This document shows, one piece after another, positions 12,244 through 22,615 of a DNA stretch of 64,000 bases. A model generated the notes under the pieces. It had not been told where the DNA came from. It saw nothing but the letters and a program-made list of their open reading frames with translations, and ran no database searches. Position numbers and translations under genes: made by a program. The stretch's first letter is position 1, and every line of letters starts with the position of its first letter. The stretch spans positions 139,747,843-139,811,842 of the forward strand of contig NC_051063.1 in the NCBI RefSeq assembly GCF_004664715.2. The letters run 5' to 3'. This DNA is from Peromyscus leucopus. Taxonomy: Eukaryota; Chordata; Mammalia; Rodentia; Cricetidae.

Positions 12244-12844
12244 GGGGGGTGTCCGCTCTCCCTAGTTACCCAAACTAGAGCCCTAAGTGAACGCCACCCC
12301 TCTTGGGGGCTCCTGAGAGTGTCTCAGCCTTGGAGAAAGGAAGCAGGGTAGGAGCATGGTGGGTGGGCTCCCTCTTCTAGAACCTTTCTGTAACCTTTGA
12401 AGTTGACTTCTGAAGGAGGAAACTAGGGATAAATCACCCCTTTCTGGGGGGGGGGGGCTGTCAGGTCTGTCAGGACTCAGGGCAGTTCCCATGGAGGGTT
12501 TTGTTTCCGTTTCTCAAGAAGATGCTGTAGCTGAGGATGACGTGTGAGCACTGGAGTGTTGTGGGACCAGGTGGAGCTGGTCAAAGCTGCGCCTGGCAGG
12601 AAATGGTCATCTCCAAGGAAGAGTGGTCTCCCTACACACTCCGGTTAGTTTACAAGACCACATGGCAGAAGCGGGGCTAGCGTTTTTTGCCTCATGGCTG
12701 GGACAGCTAAAGCTAGGAGCAATTATTACTCACCCACCCTAGCACAGAGCCCATGAAGGATGGGGTCCACGTCGGCTCCGTCCTCTGCCCAGAAGTTCTC
12801 TTGCATAAACTACTGCGCACCTGGGCCATCAGTAATTATGTGTA

Positions 12845-13048
12845 TATCTGTGCATGTGGATATATGTCTGTGCATAGGTATGTGCCTGTGAGTGCAGGTG
12901 CCCACAGAGGTCAGAATAAGATGCTGGATCCCCTGGAGCTGGAGTCAGAGGTAACTGTGAACTCCTTGACACGGGTACTGGAAACTGACTCTGCCCCTCT
13001 GCAGGAGCAATGCATGCTCTCACTACCGAGTGATTCTTGCAGCCCCAT
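12845..13048 (-). repeat. B3-type SINE
   Basis: Reversed B3 signature: 'gtgcaggtgcccacagaggtcag' in part, 'gatcccctggagctggagt' and 'accgagtgattcttgcagcccc'. Confidence 0.8.
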
Positions 13049-13635
13049 TAAGGGCTCAGACTTGTCCTGTTGCCTTGAGGAAGAGTTTCAGGGACTGCTG
13101 CTCCTGGCCCCATTTCCAACTATCTTAACCCTTTAGACTCGTGTTCTGGGTGAGTTATCTCTTACCCCAAGCTAGCTCGTCATGCTGGTAAACTGTCACA
13201 ACCTCCCCCCTCTGCGACAGATGTCCTCTTTGCCTAAGTCCAGCTCCCCAACATTTTCTGAGCATATCTTAATTCTCTCCTGGCAAATCTTTTCTCCAGG
13301 ACATTTTGATGTACCTGAAGGCCCTGTGGAGGACTCCAGTCCCTTCAGGAGAGAGAGAGAGATGACAGAGGTGGTGTATGCTCAAATGTGGAAAAACCCT
13401 CCCAAGGTCATCCTGAGGCAAGGACAAGGTGACGATGGACAGGCTGCTCACCTTGACCTTAGGAATCACGCTGCCTGATTCCAGAAACACCCCTGCCGCC
13501 ATGACAACCATGCTTGCACGTGGCTGCCTGTAGCACACTCTGTAAGGTCCGTTCTGCTGGACCATGGTGCTGACACTGTATTGGAGGGAGAGGAGAGTAC
13601 AATGGCCAGAGCTGTCATCTTCCGAAGTCCAGCAG

Positions 13636-13816
13636 AGGGCTGGAGAGATGGCTCAGCGGTTAAGAGCACTGGCTGTTCTTCCGGAGGTCTTGAGTTCAAT
13701 TCCCAGCAACCACGTGGTGGCTCACAACCATCTGTAATGAGATCTGGCACTCTCTTCTGGCTGGCAGGCAGAACACTGTCTACATAATAAATAAGTAAAT
13801 CTTTAAAAAAAAAAAA
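13636..13816 (+). repeat. B2 SINE
   Basis: It begins gggctggagagatggctcag with the pol III head, continues 'gttaagagcactggctg', and ends with 'aataaataagtaaat' and an A tail. Similar 10-base flanks (agtccagcag / agctcagcag) suggest a target-site duplication. Confidence 0.93.
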
Positions 13817-13908
13817 GAGCTCAGCAGGATGATGAAATGTGTGAAGGGAGAGTCGTGGACTCAGCTAGTGGGTGTTTTCGGTCCATAGAATAGGTGCTGG
13901 GTTGTTTT

Positions 13909-13909
<1 letters not shown>

Positions 13910-13954
<45 letters not shown>
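13910..13954. repeat. (TG)n microsatellite
   Basis: An uninterrupted run of about 22 units. Confidence 0.95.
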
Positions 13955-13956
<2 letters not shown>

Positions 13957-14018
13957 GTTGAGAAGTCTTAGACTCCCTGATTAGAGGATAGGGTGAGGGT
14001 GGGTGGAGTGGGAATCTT

Positions 14019-14096
14019 CCCACAGACCCTGGCTAGAATGCCAAGATGTTTTTCATGTCTCACGAGGTTGTCAACCAATTAGACCAAAGAGATTTG
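14019..14096. repeat. 78-bp duplicated segment, copy 1
   Basis: It is nearly identical to 15051-15128 (three substitutions seen: ggctag/gactag, aagatg/aaggtg, caatta/cactta). It matches no SINE I know. The flanks of the two copies are unrelated. Confidence 0.9.
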
Positions 14097-14234
14097 CTTT
14101 CTGGACTGCACCTAAAAGATTAGCCTGTGGGAAAGGGCAGCGAGGAAAGTGTGGCACCTGCCTGGAGCATCTAGCAGGAGACGACGGAGGCTTTCTAGAG
14201 CCCGTGGGTCTGGCCTGACCTGATGACACGGGGT

Positions 14235-14283
<49 letters not shown>

Positions 14284-14331
14284 GTTTGCCTTGAGTTCTC
14301 CCCACCACACACACACACACACACACACACA
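14235..14331. repeat. (TG)n facing (CA)n
   Basis: A (TG)n run at 14235-14280 is followed after about 25 bases by a (CA)n run at 14306-14331. The two are inverted complements and can pair as a long hairpin. Confidence 0.93.
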
Positions 14332-15050
14332 ATCATCATCCCCACATCTGTTTTCCCAAGCACCACTGCATTAGAACCCCACCTTCACCGCAGGGTCTAG
14401 TCACCCCATGAGCAAGTGGCTAGACCAGGACCGAGTGATCCAGGACCATGGATCTGGTGTCTGTGCCTACTGGCTGGTGCTCCTCCATGGATCCTTAATG
14501 GACTTTGCTCTTTCTTTTTGAAATGTCGCCCCCTTTCCATCCCACACAGCCTAGTGTCTGCGGTGAAGCCCAGCTTTAGTGAACCACCTGCCTCTTCCCG
14601 AGCACCTGGCCTGAGGCTGCCTAAGCTCGGGCCCCAAGACTTCTGAGAAATATGGCCTTAGCGGTCTTCAGCCCTCTCTGCGAGCCAGGAGTGGCTCCAC
14701 CCGTCTCTTATCCACCACAGCTGAGCAGGCAGCTTGTCCAGCTACCCCCGGCACCCTTCCTTTTATTTGTAAAGTTCCTCCTGTGAGAACAGCTTGCCTT
14801 GGACATGTGCTCAGGGGAGTTCATGTTATTGAAACGGAAAAGTTCTCCGGGAGTGAGGGGCACCATCTCCACCCCGGTGCTCCAAGCCACACCTGGCGAC
14901 AGCCCCCCCCCTCCGGCTCTCAGCTCTGTCAACCCGTCCAGCGTGCCCGACACAGAGCCTGCCGTGCCACACATCTCTCCAGTTCTGCCACTGCCTCGGA
15001 CTGGCCTTATGTGGTGGCAATGGCTTTGCCATCCTCTAGTGGCTTGTCTT

Positions 15051-15128
15051 TCCACAGACCCTGACTAGAATGCCAAGGTGTTTTTCATGTCTCACGAGGT
15101 TGTCAACCACTTAGACCAAAGAGATTTG
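15051..15128. repeat. 78-bp duplicated segment, copy 2
   Basis: This is the partner of 14019-14096, in the same orientation, 1032 bases away. A B4 SINE begins about 50 bases beyond it. Confidence 0.9.
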
Positions 15129-15180
15129 TCACTGGGCCTGTGTGGCTCCCTCTGGCCTCAGAAGAAAACTTCCGGTAAGG

Positions 15181-15390
15181 CGGGGGATGTAGCTCAGTCG
15201 GTAGAGATGCTTGTGAGTACCTACCAGGCCCCGGGTTCCTTCCATTCCTAGCATTGAATAAAGAGAGTGGTGCACACCTGTAATTCTACACTCAGGGAAT
15301 GGAGGCGAGGGAGAGCTAGACGTTCAAGGTCATCCTTGGCTGCATATAGAGTTCGAGGCAATCAGGACTACACGAGACCATGTTTCAAAG
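15181..15390 (+). repeat. B4 SINE (ID head, B1-like tail)
   Basis: A tRNA-like head 'gggggatgtagctcagtcgg' with the B-box region 'gggttccttcc' joins a B1-like tail 'ggtgcacacctgtaattcta...gttcaaggtcatccttggctgc'. That fusion defines B4. Confidence 0.85.
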
Positions 15391-15949
15391 GGAGTGAGGG
15401 ACACGACATGGGGACGACAGACCTACGTCGTCGTCGTCGTCCCCCCTCGCCCCCAGCCCAGGAGATTTGCCATGCCCTAGCTGCTTCGTAGGCTCATCCA
15501 GCGACTTCCATCTGTCCCTTCACTGCCCGGGAGTCACCCTGGCTTCCTGCAAACCCTCGAGACCTCCCTCTGGGCTGTGTGGCTCCAGGTCCACAGCATC
15601 CTCTGCTCTTTGCAGAGCGCGCCGTCCGGATTCGTACTGCTCCAGAAGTTCATGCGGTAAGTTAGTCAGCCTCGACTTTCCCCCTCCTCAGCCTTCCTTG
15701 GTTAGGAGGCCACTCACGATGAAGCCGCTTCCTTCTCCCTGGGGTCTGCCACCACGGGTCGTTAGAGTACCTTAAGTTATCACTTACCGGTTTGTGTCCC
15801 CAGCGAGAACACAGGACTTGTCCCCACAGACAAGCAGAGTCATCAGATGAGTAAGTGCGTGTGCACCATTAATTACCACAGGGACCTCTGCTTTTGGTGG
15901 GTTCCCCTGCTGCATCTCTGGGCCAGGCATTAGCTCAGCAGTTTTCCAT

Positions 15950-16100
15950 ATGACCTTGGGAGGTGGCTACATGTAATTCCATTTTACAGATCAGGAATCT
16001 AAGGCTAAAAAAAAAAAAAAAAAAAAAATCCAAGGGAGACCACACAGCTCGCACGCAGCAGGCAGAGCCCAGCTCCAACGCCAAGTCAGTCGGCTGTCCA
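15950..16100 (+). repeat. MIR SINE remnant with poly-A insert
   Basis: 'attttacagatcaggaa...' and 'caagggagaccacacagctc' are MIR core segments, separated by an A run at 16007-16028. Confidence 0.7.
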
Positions 16101-16295
16101 AGCCCACATGCCACCCCTGCTCTGAGCCACGCTTGGGCATGACAGGCAGGCTCCAGTGCTGCCTGGGCCTCTGCCAGTGTGTTCTGATAATTATCCCATC
16201 GCCACTTACCCACTCGGTTATCAGATTTCGTTTATCAGCCCTTTTTGTTTTTACCCTCACAGATTCTGGCTTGTCAAACAAGAACTCGAAGACTT

Positions 16296-16405
16296 CTTTT
16301 ACTTACTTGTTTTGGTTTGGGAGTTTAACCCAGGGACCTAATATCTCTCACTCGACAGGCAAGTGCTCCGACATTGAGCTACACACCACACCCACGGCAC
16401 CCCAT
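16296..16405 (-). repeat. B4/ID-type SINE fragment
   Basis: Reversed head 'gtttaacccagggacct...gacaggcaagtgctccgacattgagctac' in pieces. Confidence 0.65.
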
Positions 16406-17624
16406 CTGTGTTCCAGCCACACGGGCAGTTTGGGACGGGGCCAGAGAGGGTACTTCATGGATTATGCTGAAGTACTTCTGTATTCAGGCTGCCTGGCCCT
16501 CGGACGGAGTCTGCAGCAGACCGAGACTGCCATGCACAGGGAAGACAGGGACTACTTAGGTTTAAGGTGTTGGGCTCATACTCTTGAGATGCAGATTCCT
16601 CTGTTCCTGAGGGCAATGAGCAGTGTGGTATTTAGGAAAGAATTTTTGTGGGTTAAATTTAGGGGACTGAAAAAATTCGAAGCCAAAAATATTTTTTTGG
16701 CAAGTGTCATATAGCATTTCCATCTGACGGAGAATGAGAGACTTTTTCCCTGTGTGCCTGGCTTTTCCACACTCTGTCCTGTGGGTGGCTGGTGCCAAGG
16801 GCCCTGCCACCCCGGTGCTGTTATTTATTTATTTTTTTTAGTAACATAGCCCACTAGCCACTGAGGTGAAGGCCTTTGGATACTGATAATGAAGGAGGTA
16901 TATTTAGCTCTTTCCTTGTAAATAATCTACCTTTCATTGTTTCTTTAGGAGTCTATGTTTTTGTTTTTGTTTTTTTTTTAGAGCACTTTAAAGTTCTCCT
17001 GTCACAGGTCTGGTGTTGGGGGTTGTGTGTGGGGTGGGCATAAATGCCCTTTCTGGATTTCTCCTCTTGCTGGCTGGCCTTGTTGTCTCCTACCCTGGCT
17101 CTGTGGGCACCTCCCCTATGGGGAACAGATGAAGTCCTGAGTGAGCATATGTTGTTGACATGAACATGTCAAGGACCCCATTGCCTCAGACTCACGGGAA
17201 AGGCATAGCCTTCCTCTGGTCCATGTGTGGAAGTTATGGGTCCAGAAAATCTTACCCACAGCTTCCTCCTCTCAAATGCTTACAGCCTGGGGTGCTCCCT
17301 GATACGATGGAGACCCCAAATGGGATTAGCTGAGCCTCCCTCGTTGCTCAGCTGTGTGAAATAAAGCTGCCTCCGACCCAGATGTAGAAAATAAACGCTG
17401 CTGTTGCTGTTTCCACCAGGGCACACAGCCCTCCTGAGCCCACCTTTTCCATGTGTCTGTGGTTTCTTCGTGCACCACCACCCCAATTAGGTCAACCCTT
17501 AAACCAGGCAGGTCAGAAACTCCTGTCTCCATCCTGTTTCTCAGTGGGTGACAGCACCACTACTCAGTCACTGTGTCACTTTGCAAGTGGAACTCACCGA
17601 CCCAGGCCTGTGGGATAGGTCCTT

Positions 17625-17740
17625 CTTGGTTTGTAGAGGAGGGAACAGGGCTCCAGAGAGGCTAAAGGACTTGCCCAGGGTCCCTTACCTGACTTCAACC
17701 TGACTTGTGCTGCTCTGGCTCATGGCATTTGGTACCAGGA
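17625..17740 (+). repeat. MIR SINE remnant
   Basis: 'gaggagggaacagggctcc', 'agagaggctaaaggacttgc' and 'ccagggtccc' are in MIR order. Confidence 0.75.
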
Positions 17741-17875
17741 GCAAAACAGACCAAGGTATGTGTCTTCGTTCTGCCCGTGCAAGGGCACAGTAAGTAGCAG
17801 GTGGGGACTTCCCAGCCAGTTCGTAATCTGTTAAATGGTTTGAGTCCCTTGACACTGACTCACTTGGTAGTTGTC

Positions 17876-18013
17876 CGAGACAGAGTTTCTCTGTGTAGTC
17901 CTGGCTGTCCTGGAACTCACTCTGTAGACGGGGCTAGCCTCGAACTCAGAGATCCATCTGCCTCTGCCTCCCAAGTGCTGGGATTAAAGGTGTGCGCCAC
18001 CACATTTTTTTTT
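17876..18013 (-). repeat. B1 SINE
   Basis: Reversed B1: 'gagacagagtttctctgtg' through 'gtgctgggattaaaggtgtg', about 135 bases. Confidence 0.93.
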
Positions 18014-18554
18014 AATGGATGCCATGTGACCATAGTCAGCAGTGGACCTGGTGGTATACAGGTCTCCTCAGCGGTCCTATTGGAATGTCACTGGGCCCCT
18101 AGGCTGGACACAGAAAGCACGCTGAGGAGGGTCAGGGCACTGAGTTGGGTCTGGGGCTCCGGGGCAATGCTGGCTGGATGAAGCCATTACGGACCTCAGA
18201 CCAGCCCCTCTGCGTCTCCAACTCTGTCCTAGACGACAATCATAGCCCTCTTCATAAAGCATTGGTCTGCTCCAATATTCCTAGAGCTAGGGAAACTGGA
18301 CCAAGCAAGCCCTCCTAACTGCTCAAGATAAGGAAGAAAACTAATCTCAGAGTCACAAAGGGCCACCCCGGTGGCTAAGCAGCCACATCTCACATGTCAC
18401 ACACTTGGGCACACGCTTGGGCACAGCCCACTGCACTTGACACACTTTGCTTCGGGAGACATCTACCGTCCGAGTCACCTCTCCATCCCCCACGGACCAA
18501 ATTCTGTTCTGTTCGGAAAACAAACTTCAACATCTCTTCTAAAAGAAAATAACA

Positions 18555-20413
18555 AAACAAAACAAAACAAACTTTACTTGCATTTAGCCATTAATAAATA
18601 ATTTACAGTATGTACACGCAGTGACACTCCACACAGGTCGCAGACATGTGGACACAGTGAGGGGTCCCCACTTCCAAGCAGAACGTGATCAAACACAACC
18701 AAAATAAAGTGCTTCAACTTTTTTTTTTACTTCCAACATAGGGATACCTAAAAAACCAGCAGGGAGGAGGCGGGGGCCCCGGGCTGACCCTTTCCAGCTA
18801 CCCATGTGGTTTTGGCAGGGGTCAGGACCTCTGGGAGGGAGGGGCAGGTTCTGCAGCCTCCTGGCCAGTGTATGAGAGGTCCCTGGGGAACAGCAGAGGG
18901 CTGCTGCTTGGGGCTGGGGTGGGCTGCGGGGCCACCGGCTGGGTGGCCCATGGGGCCAGCTGCGCCACCATGCTGGTCCCTGGAGGGGGGCACCTCTGGG
19001 ACAGCAGCAGAGATGGGAATGGCTCTGGGCTCTGTGGAGGGGCGCTCACCTTGAGCTGAAGGAAAGCTAGGCTCCCCATGGCAGGCCTCTGGCCACGCGG
19101 CCGGAGAGTTTCAAGAAGGTACTAGTGGGTGGAGACGCTGCCGGGGGACCTGGTGCTGGGAGGCCTCTTAGACGCTGTTCTTCCCACCAAGAAATCCAGG
19201 CGAGAGGTCTGGGGTGGGGACGTGGAGCTGCCGACCAGCAGTCAGGGAAGCGTAGGGGGCGGGTGAGGAGAGAGCCGACAGGGCAGGCCAGCTGGCCCTG
19301 TCCACTGGGTCCTGCTGCTCATGCCCTGAGGCCCCCAAGACCCCTGCTGAGGGGCTCTTCTACCTGCTAACGGGGTGGGGAGGCAACTGGGGGTGGAGTG
19401 GGGGCAGGAACCGAGGATCACTTCTCTGTTGAAACATTCCGAACCAAGCACTTTGATTTCATAAGTGCAATGGGAGAGGGGCCGAGGGTGGAGCCAGAGA
19501 TGGGGATCCGAGCCCATGAGTGGCCCTGCTTAGACCTCAAGGCAAAAAACATACCTTCCCTCCAACCGTGAGGCTCTGCAGGCTGGTGCCTGGGAATGGC
19601 ACCTCGAACTCACATCCACAGTAGCTGGACGCACGGGGAAATCTCTGTGTAACACTGGGTTGGGGCGGGGGCGGGAGGGAGGTACCAGGAGGGTGCAGCC
19701 TACGGGCCACAAGGTAACGTCCATTCGCTAAAGATGCCGAGCGGGGGGCCCTCTGGGGATGTCATATTGCTAAGGAGGCCCTGCCTAGGGAAAGAACTGC
19801 TTTAGCCCCACTGACGTGGTGGCTTGGGGGTGTCCCCACGGGCTTTAGTGTGTGCGAGTGTGCTTTGTGTAACAGTGTGTGCGTGCGCATGTGGGAGGGC
19901 ACACGAGGCCCCAGAGTAGGTGTGCAGCAGTCAGCCGGGCCTGTCTCAGTGCATTGTGTGGGCGGGGGTGGGAGGAGCCGACTTTCCCAGTGTCTCTCTG
20001 GTAACGGGGCGGGACTTCAGCTTATGGGGGGGGGGGGGCTCTGGTTTGCACATTCACACGGTGGGAGGGCGGGGTGGAGGGAGCTGTTCTCCCCCTCACC
20101 AAACTCTACCGTCACAAAAACACAGCACCAATCACCACAACCTTGTCGCGTGCACTAAGAGAGAGAGAGAGAGGAGAGCTGTCCCAGGCCCTGAGCCTCG
20201 GGCCCAAACATTTGAGGATGGCTCGGTACCGGCCATCATCAGCCAGAGGCCACCTCGGTTGCTGAGTGGTGCAGAGAACACCGGGTCACGGGGAGCCCAG
20301 CTGCATCCTGTGGCTGGCTCCGGCCCTCAGACCAAGGAGAGGCCGTGGGGGCCAGAGCCCAAGGCTCCGTGCAGGAGCCTGCCCCTCCCTCTGCATCCTC
20401 CGTGGCCAAACGT
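18555..20413 (-). other. RGMA: RGMA 3' untranslated region
   Basis: About 1.85 kb lies beyond the RGMA stop codon on the minus strand. The proximal part is GC-rich with a short GA run (20157-20173) and a G run (20028-20038). The distal part, around 18600-18730, is AT-rich and looks conserved. No SINE is visible, in contrast to the flanks. Confidence 0.85.
18573..18578 (-). terminator. RGMA: RGMA polyadenylation signal, variant AGTAAA
   Basis: On the minus strand the sequence AGTAAA is followed within 10-25 bases by a TTTTG-repeat tract (plus-strand aacaaaacaaaacaaaac at 18551-18570), a good GU-rich downstream element. No canonical AATAAA occurs on this strand in the last 100 bases. An upstream or alternative site cannot be excluded. 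Confidence 0.6.
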
Positions 20414-21115
20414 CTACCACAACACGGGCAGCAGGGCCAGAAGCGTGAAGGTGCCAAGGAGCACCCGGGGGACCAAGGGAGACGCTGCGGCGGCCACAGC
20501 CCCTGGCAGCTCCCGAGTCCTTTCAAAGAGGTGCAGCTTGTCCTTGTTGGAGTGGAGCACCTTGCCATCCTCCAAGGCATAGTAGGCGGCCAGCGTGAAG
20601 TTCACGTCCCCGGTGGTGAGGAGGTCGAAGACACAGGCCTGGTAGTACAGGTCTTCGACGGGCAGCTTCTCCTTGCACTTGGCCACGGCTGTCTCATACG
20701 GGAAGGTCTCGGGGACCACAGGGGAGGGGCTGACAGCGGCCGGCCTCCGAGGGCTTTCGGCGTTGGCACGGAACGCCTGGAAGTCGATCTGCTGGTTGAG
20801 CGGGCAGCCGCGCAGGCAGAGGTAGAGGCCTTGGCTGTCACGGTCCTCCACGGCGTTGACCACCTCCTCGGGCATCCTGACAGCAAAGGTCAGGTAGCGG
20901 CCCACCTGGCGCACCACGATGGTGGTGCCGATGTACTTGGCCTGGATCTCCACGTGCTGGCCTGACACTTTCTCTGTGATCTTCAGGCTGTTGGCCCCGT
21001 GTTTATCTCCGCCGTTCTTGGAGCCGTCGGCAAAAGCTGATGGAAGTTCATCCATCTCCGCTTGGTACACTTTCTGGTCCACACACTCTTGGAAGTTCTT
21101 GAAGATAATAGTGAG
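20414..21115 (-). CDS. RGMA: RGMA coding exon 4 (C-terminal RGM domain, GPI signal)
   Basis: This last coding exon encodes residues 216-448 of repulsive guidance molecule A, a GPI-anchored neogenin ligand and BMP co-receptor in axon guidance and neural tube closure. The acceptor AG lies at 21116-21117 on the complement, and the frame enters as [12 protein letters not shown], continuous with exon 3. It completes the partial von Willebrand type D / C-terminal RGM domain. A sequon NFT lies at about residue 387. The protein ends in a hydrophobic segment (about 433-448, [16 protein letters not shown]) after a small-residue stretch, as expected for a GPI-attachment signal that is cleaved off. TAG stop is at 20414-20416. 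The total of 448 residues compares with about 450 in other mammals. The exon is intact. Confidence 0.97.
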   Translation of the reverse strand, partial: LTIIFKNFQECVDQKVYQAEMDELPSAFADGSKNGGDKHGANSLKITEKVSGQHVEIQAKYIGTTIVVRQVGRYLTFAVRMPEEVVNAVEDRDSQGLYLCLRGCPLNQQIDFQAFRANAESPRRPAAVSPSPVVPETFPYETAVAKCKEKLPVEDLYYQACVFDLLTTGDVNFTLAAYYALEDGKVLHSNKDKLHLFERTRELPGAVAAAASPLVPRVLLGTFTLLALLPVLW

Positions 21116-21275
21116 CTATGGAGAAGGGGGGCAGAGGAGAGTGGATTAGGACTCGGGGGAGATGTGCCTTAGAGGTTTTAGGAAACTGGGAGACGCCGTG
21201 GACCCTCCATTCTCCATAGTGGTCACAGTTCAATACCAACCACACTGCTGGACATTTAGTATTTTTCTTCATAAC

Positions 21276-21423
21276 TTTTTTTTTTTTTTGTAATTGTTTT
21301 TTGTTTGTTTGTTTCTGAGACAGGGTTTCTCTTTGCAGTCCTGGCTGTCCTGGAACTCACAGAGATCCACCTGCCTCTGCTTCCCCAGTGCTAGGATTAA
21401 AGGCATGCACCACCACCACCTGG
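21276..21423 (-). repeat. B1 SINE in RGMA intron 3
   Basis: T-rich reversed tail, then 'gagacagggtttctctttgc' to 'ggattaaaggcatgcacc'. It lies about 160 bases from the exon 4 acceptor. Confidence 0.93.
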
Positions 21424-22311
21424 ATTTTTTTATTTTTAACATACTAAAATTACTTAGAAAAACTTTAGTTCACTACCCTAATTAGAAAAATCAGCTCATT
21501 CACTATAGACAGGTGAACCATAAAGATAAAATAAAAAAATAAAGTTAATATTAAAAGGTCCAATTAGAAATAAAAGGTCCTTAGTCCACTCTGGTCAGGC
21601 TAAAATTCTGCTCCCCCAAACATTAGACGCGGATTCATTCCAACTCATGAGTGTGGCATACCAAGTGGGACTGGGTAGATGTGACTGGGTTAAGGGGTGG
21701 TGGTGGAGACACACTGGATTATCTGTGTGGGCCCAAGGGTAACCACAAGTGTCTGCAGAAATGAGACACCGAGGGAGACAGAGCCGAGAGGGGAGGCAAA
21801 GTGATTAGGAAGGGCAGCCACCAGTCAGGGGGCGCCAGCAGCACCAGATGCCAGAATGCTAGGAAGGGGCAGCCCCGCGGACACCGTGGTTGGCTTGCAT
21901 GGAGCCCAGCAGCAGGCATTATGGAGGGAGGGCGGCAGCGCTCGGAGATGAACGGGCAAAATCCGCACAAGCGAGGGCAGAGATCATGGCTCCGAGGCAA
22001 TTTTGGGGGTCACTTCAAGCTGGGGAGGAGGAAGAATAGGGAAAGGAGGGAGGTGGTTATCAACCAAAAAGAAATCCAGAGGCTTCATCAGGCTGTGGCC
22101 GCAGCTCCCATGCAGGCCAGAGCAGGGAGGTCATTTCCACATGGAGCCTGTGGTCTGCAGGGGAAGGGCGGGGCGGGGCTGCTTCAGGGGAGGCAGCCGG
22201 TTGGCTAGGGCCAGCAGTAAGTGTCCTGAGAGCCCGGGACGCTGTGTTTGGCATTCCGGCACTGCTGCTATCATCCCTAGTCTCCTGTGGCATTCCAAGG
22301 ACAGGCGACAC

Positions 22312-22405
22312 CCCCAATTTTACAGAGGCTCAGAGAGCTGTAGTAACTTACCCAAGGTCACACAGCCACAGAAGGCAGGACCGGGATTAATTTTGGGTCT
22401 CTAAC
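22312..22405 (+). repeat. MIR SINE remnant
   Basis: 'acagaggctcagagagctg', 'taacttacccaaggtcacac' and 'ggaccgggatt' match the MIR core; it directly abuts the URR1-type element. Confidence 0.85.
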
Positions 22406-22413
22406 CTCTTGGA

Positions 22414-22615
22414 CAGTGGTTCTCAATCCGTGGGTCGTGACCCCTCCACCAACCCTCTATCTCCAAAGAAAATATTCGCATTACAGTTCCTAACAGTAGC
22501 GACATGACAGTTTACGAGGTAGCAACGAAAATAATTTTATGGTTGGGGGGGGGGTCACCAGAACTTGGGGAACTGTCTTAAATGGTCGCGGCACCAGGGA
22601 GGTTGAGAACCCCTG
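22414..22615 (+). mobile_element. URR1-type hAT element
   Basis: It starts cagtggttctcaatccgtgg and ends gaggttgagaacccctg, with 'cgaaaataattttatggttg' inside. No flanking duplication is preserved. Confidence 0.85.

Larger units (their letters stand above)
7225..18540. other. CHD2-RGMA convergent intergenic region
   Basis: This interval lies between the two convergent polyadenylation sites, and I recognise no gene in it. It has a G-rich tract, a probable conserved block near 8.05-8.27 kb, two copies of a rodent dispersed repeat, B1, B2/B3 and B4 SINEs, MIR remnants, several (TG)n tracts and a 78-bp duplicated segment. The longest open frame (193 codons, 16133-16714, plus strand) runs through MIR and B4 remnants and has no protein-like character. 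Confidence 0.75.

Noticed and set aside
14071..14366. Poly-(Thr-His) and poly-(Cys-Val) frames here and at other CA/TG tracts
   Set aside because: Translations of dinucleotide repeats.
15181..15255. tRNA-like A and B boxes
   Set aside because: They belong to the head of a B4 SINE; no intact tRNA cloverleaf or anticodon arm.
16133..16714. 193-codon plus-strand open frame
   Set aside because: It runs through MIR and B4 remnants and has low-complexity, non-conserved composition.
19920..20582. 220-codon plus-strand open frame
   Set aside because: It overlaps the RGMA 3'UTR and exon 4 in antisense, and shows no family resemblance.
20345..20965. 206-codon plus-strand open frame
   Set aside because: It is antisense to RGMA exon 4 and open only because of the GC-rich codons of the real gene.
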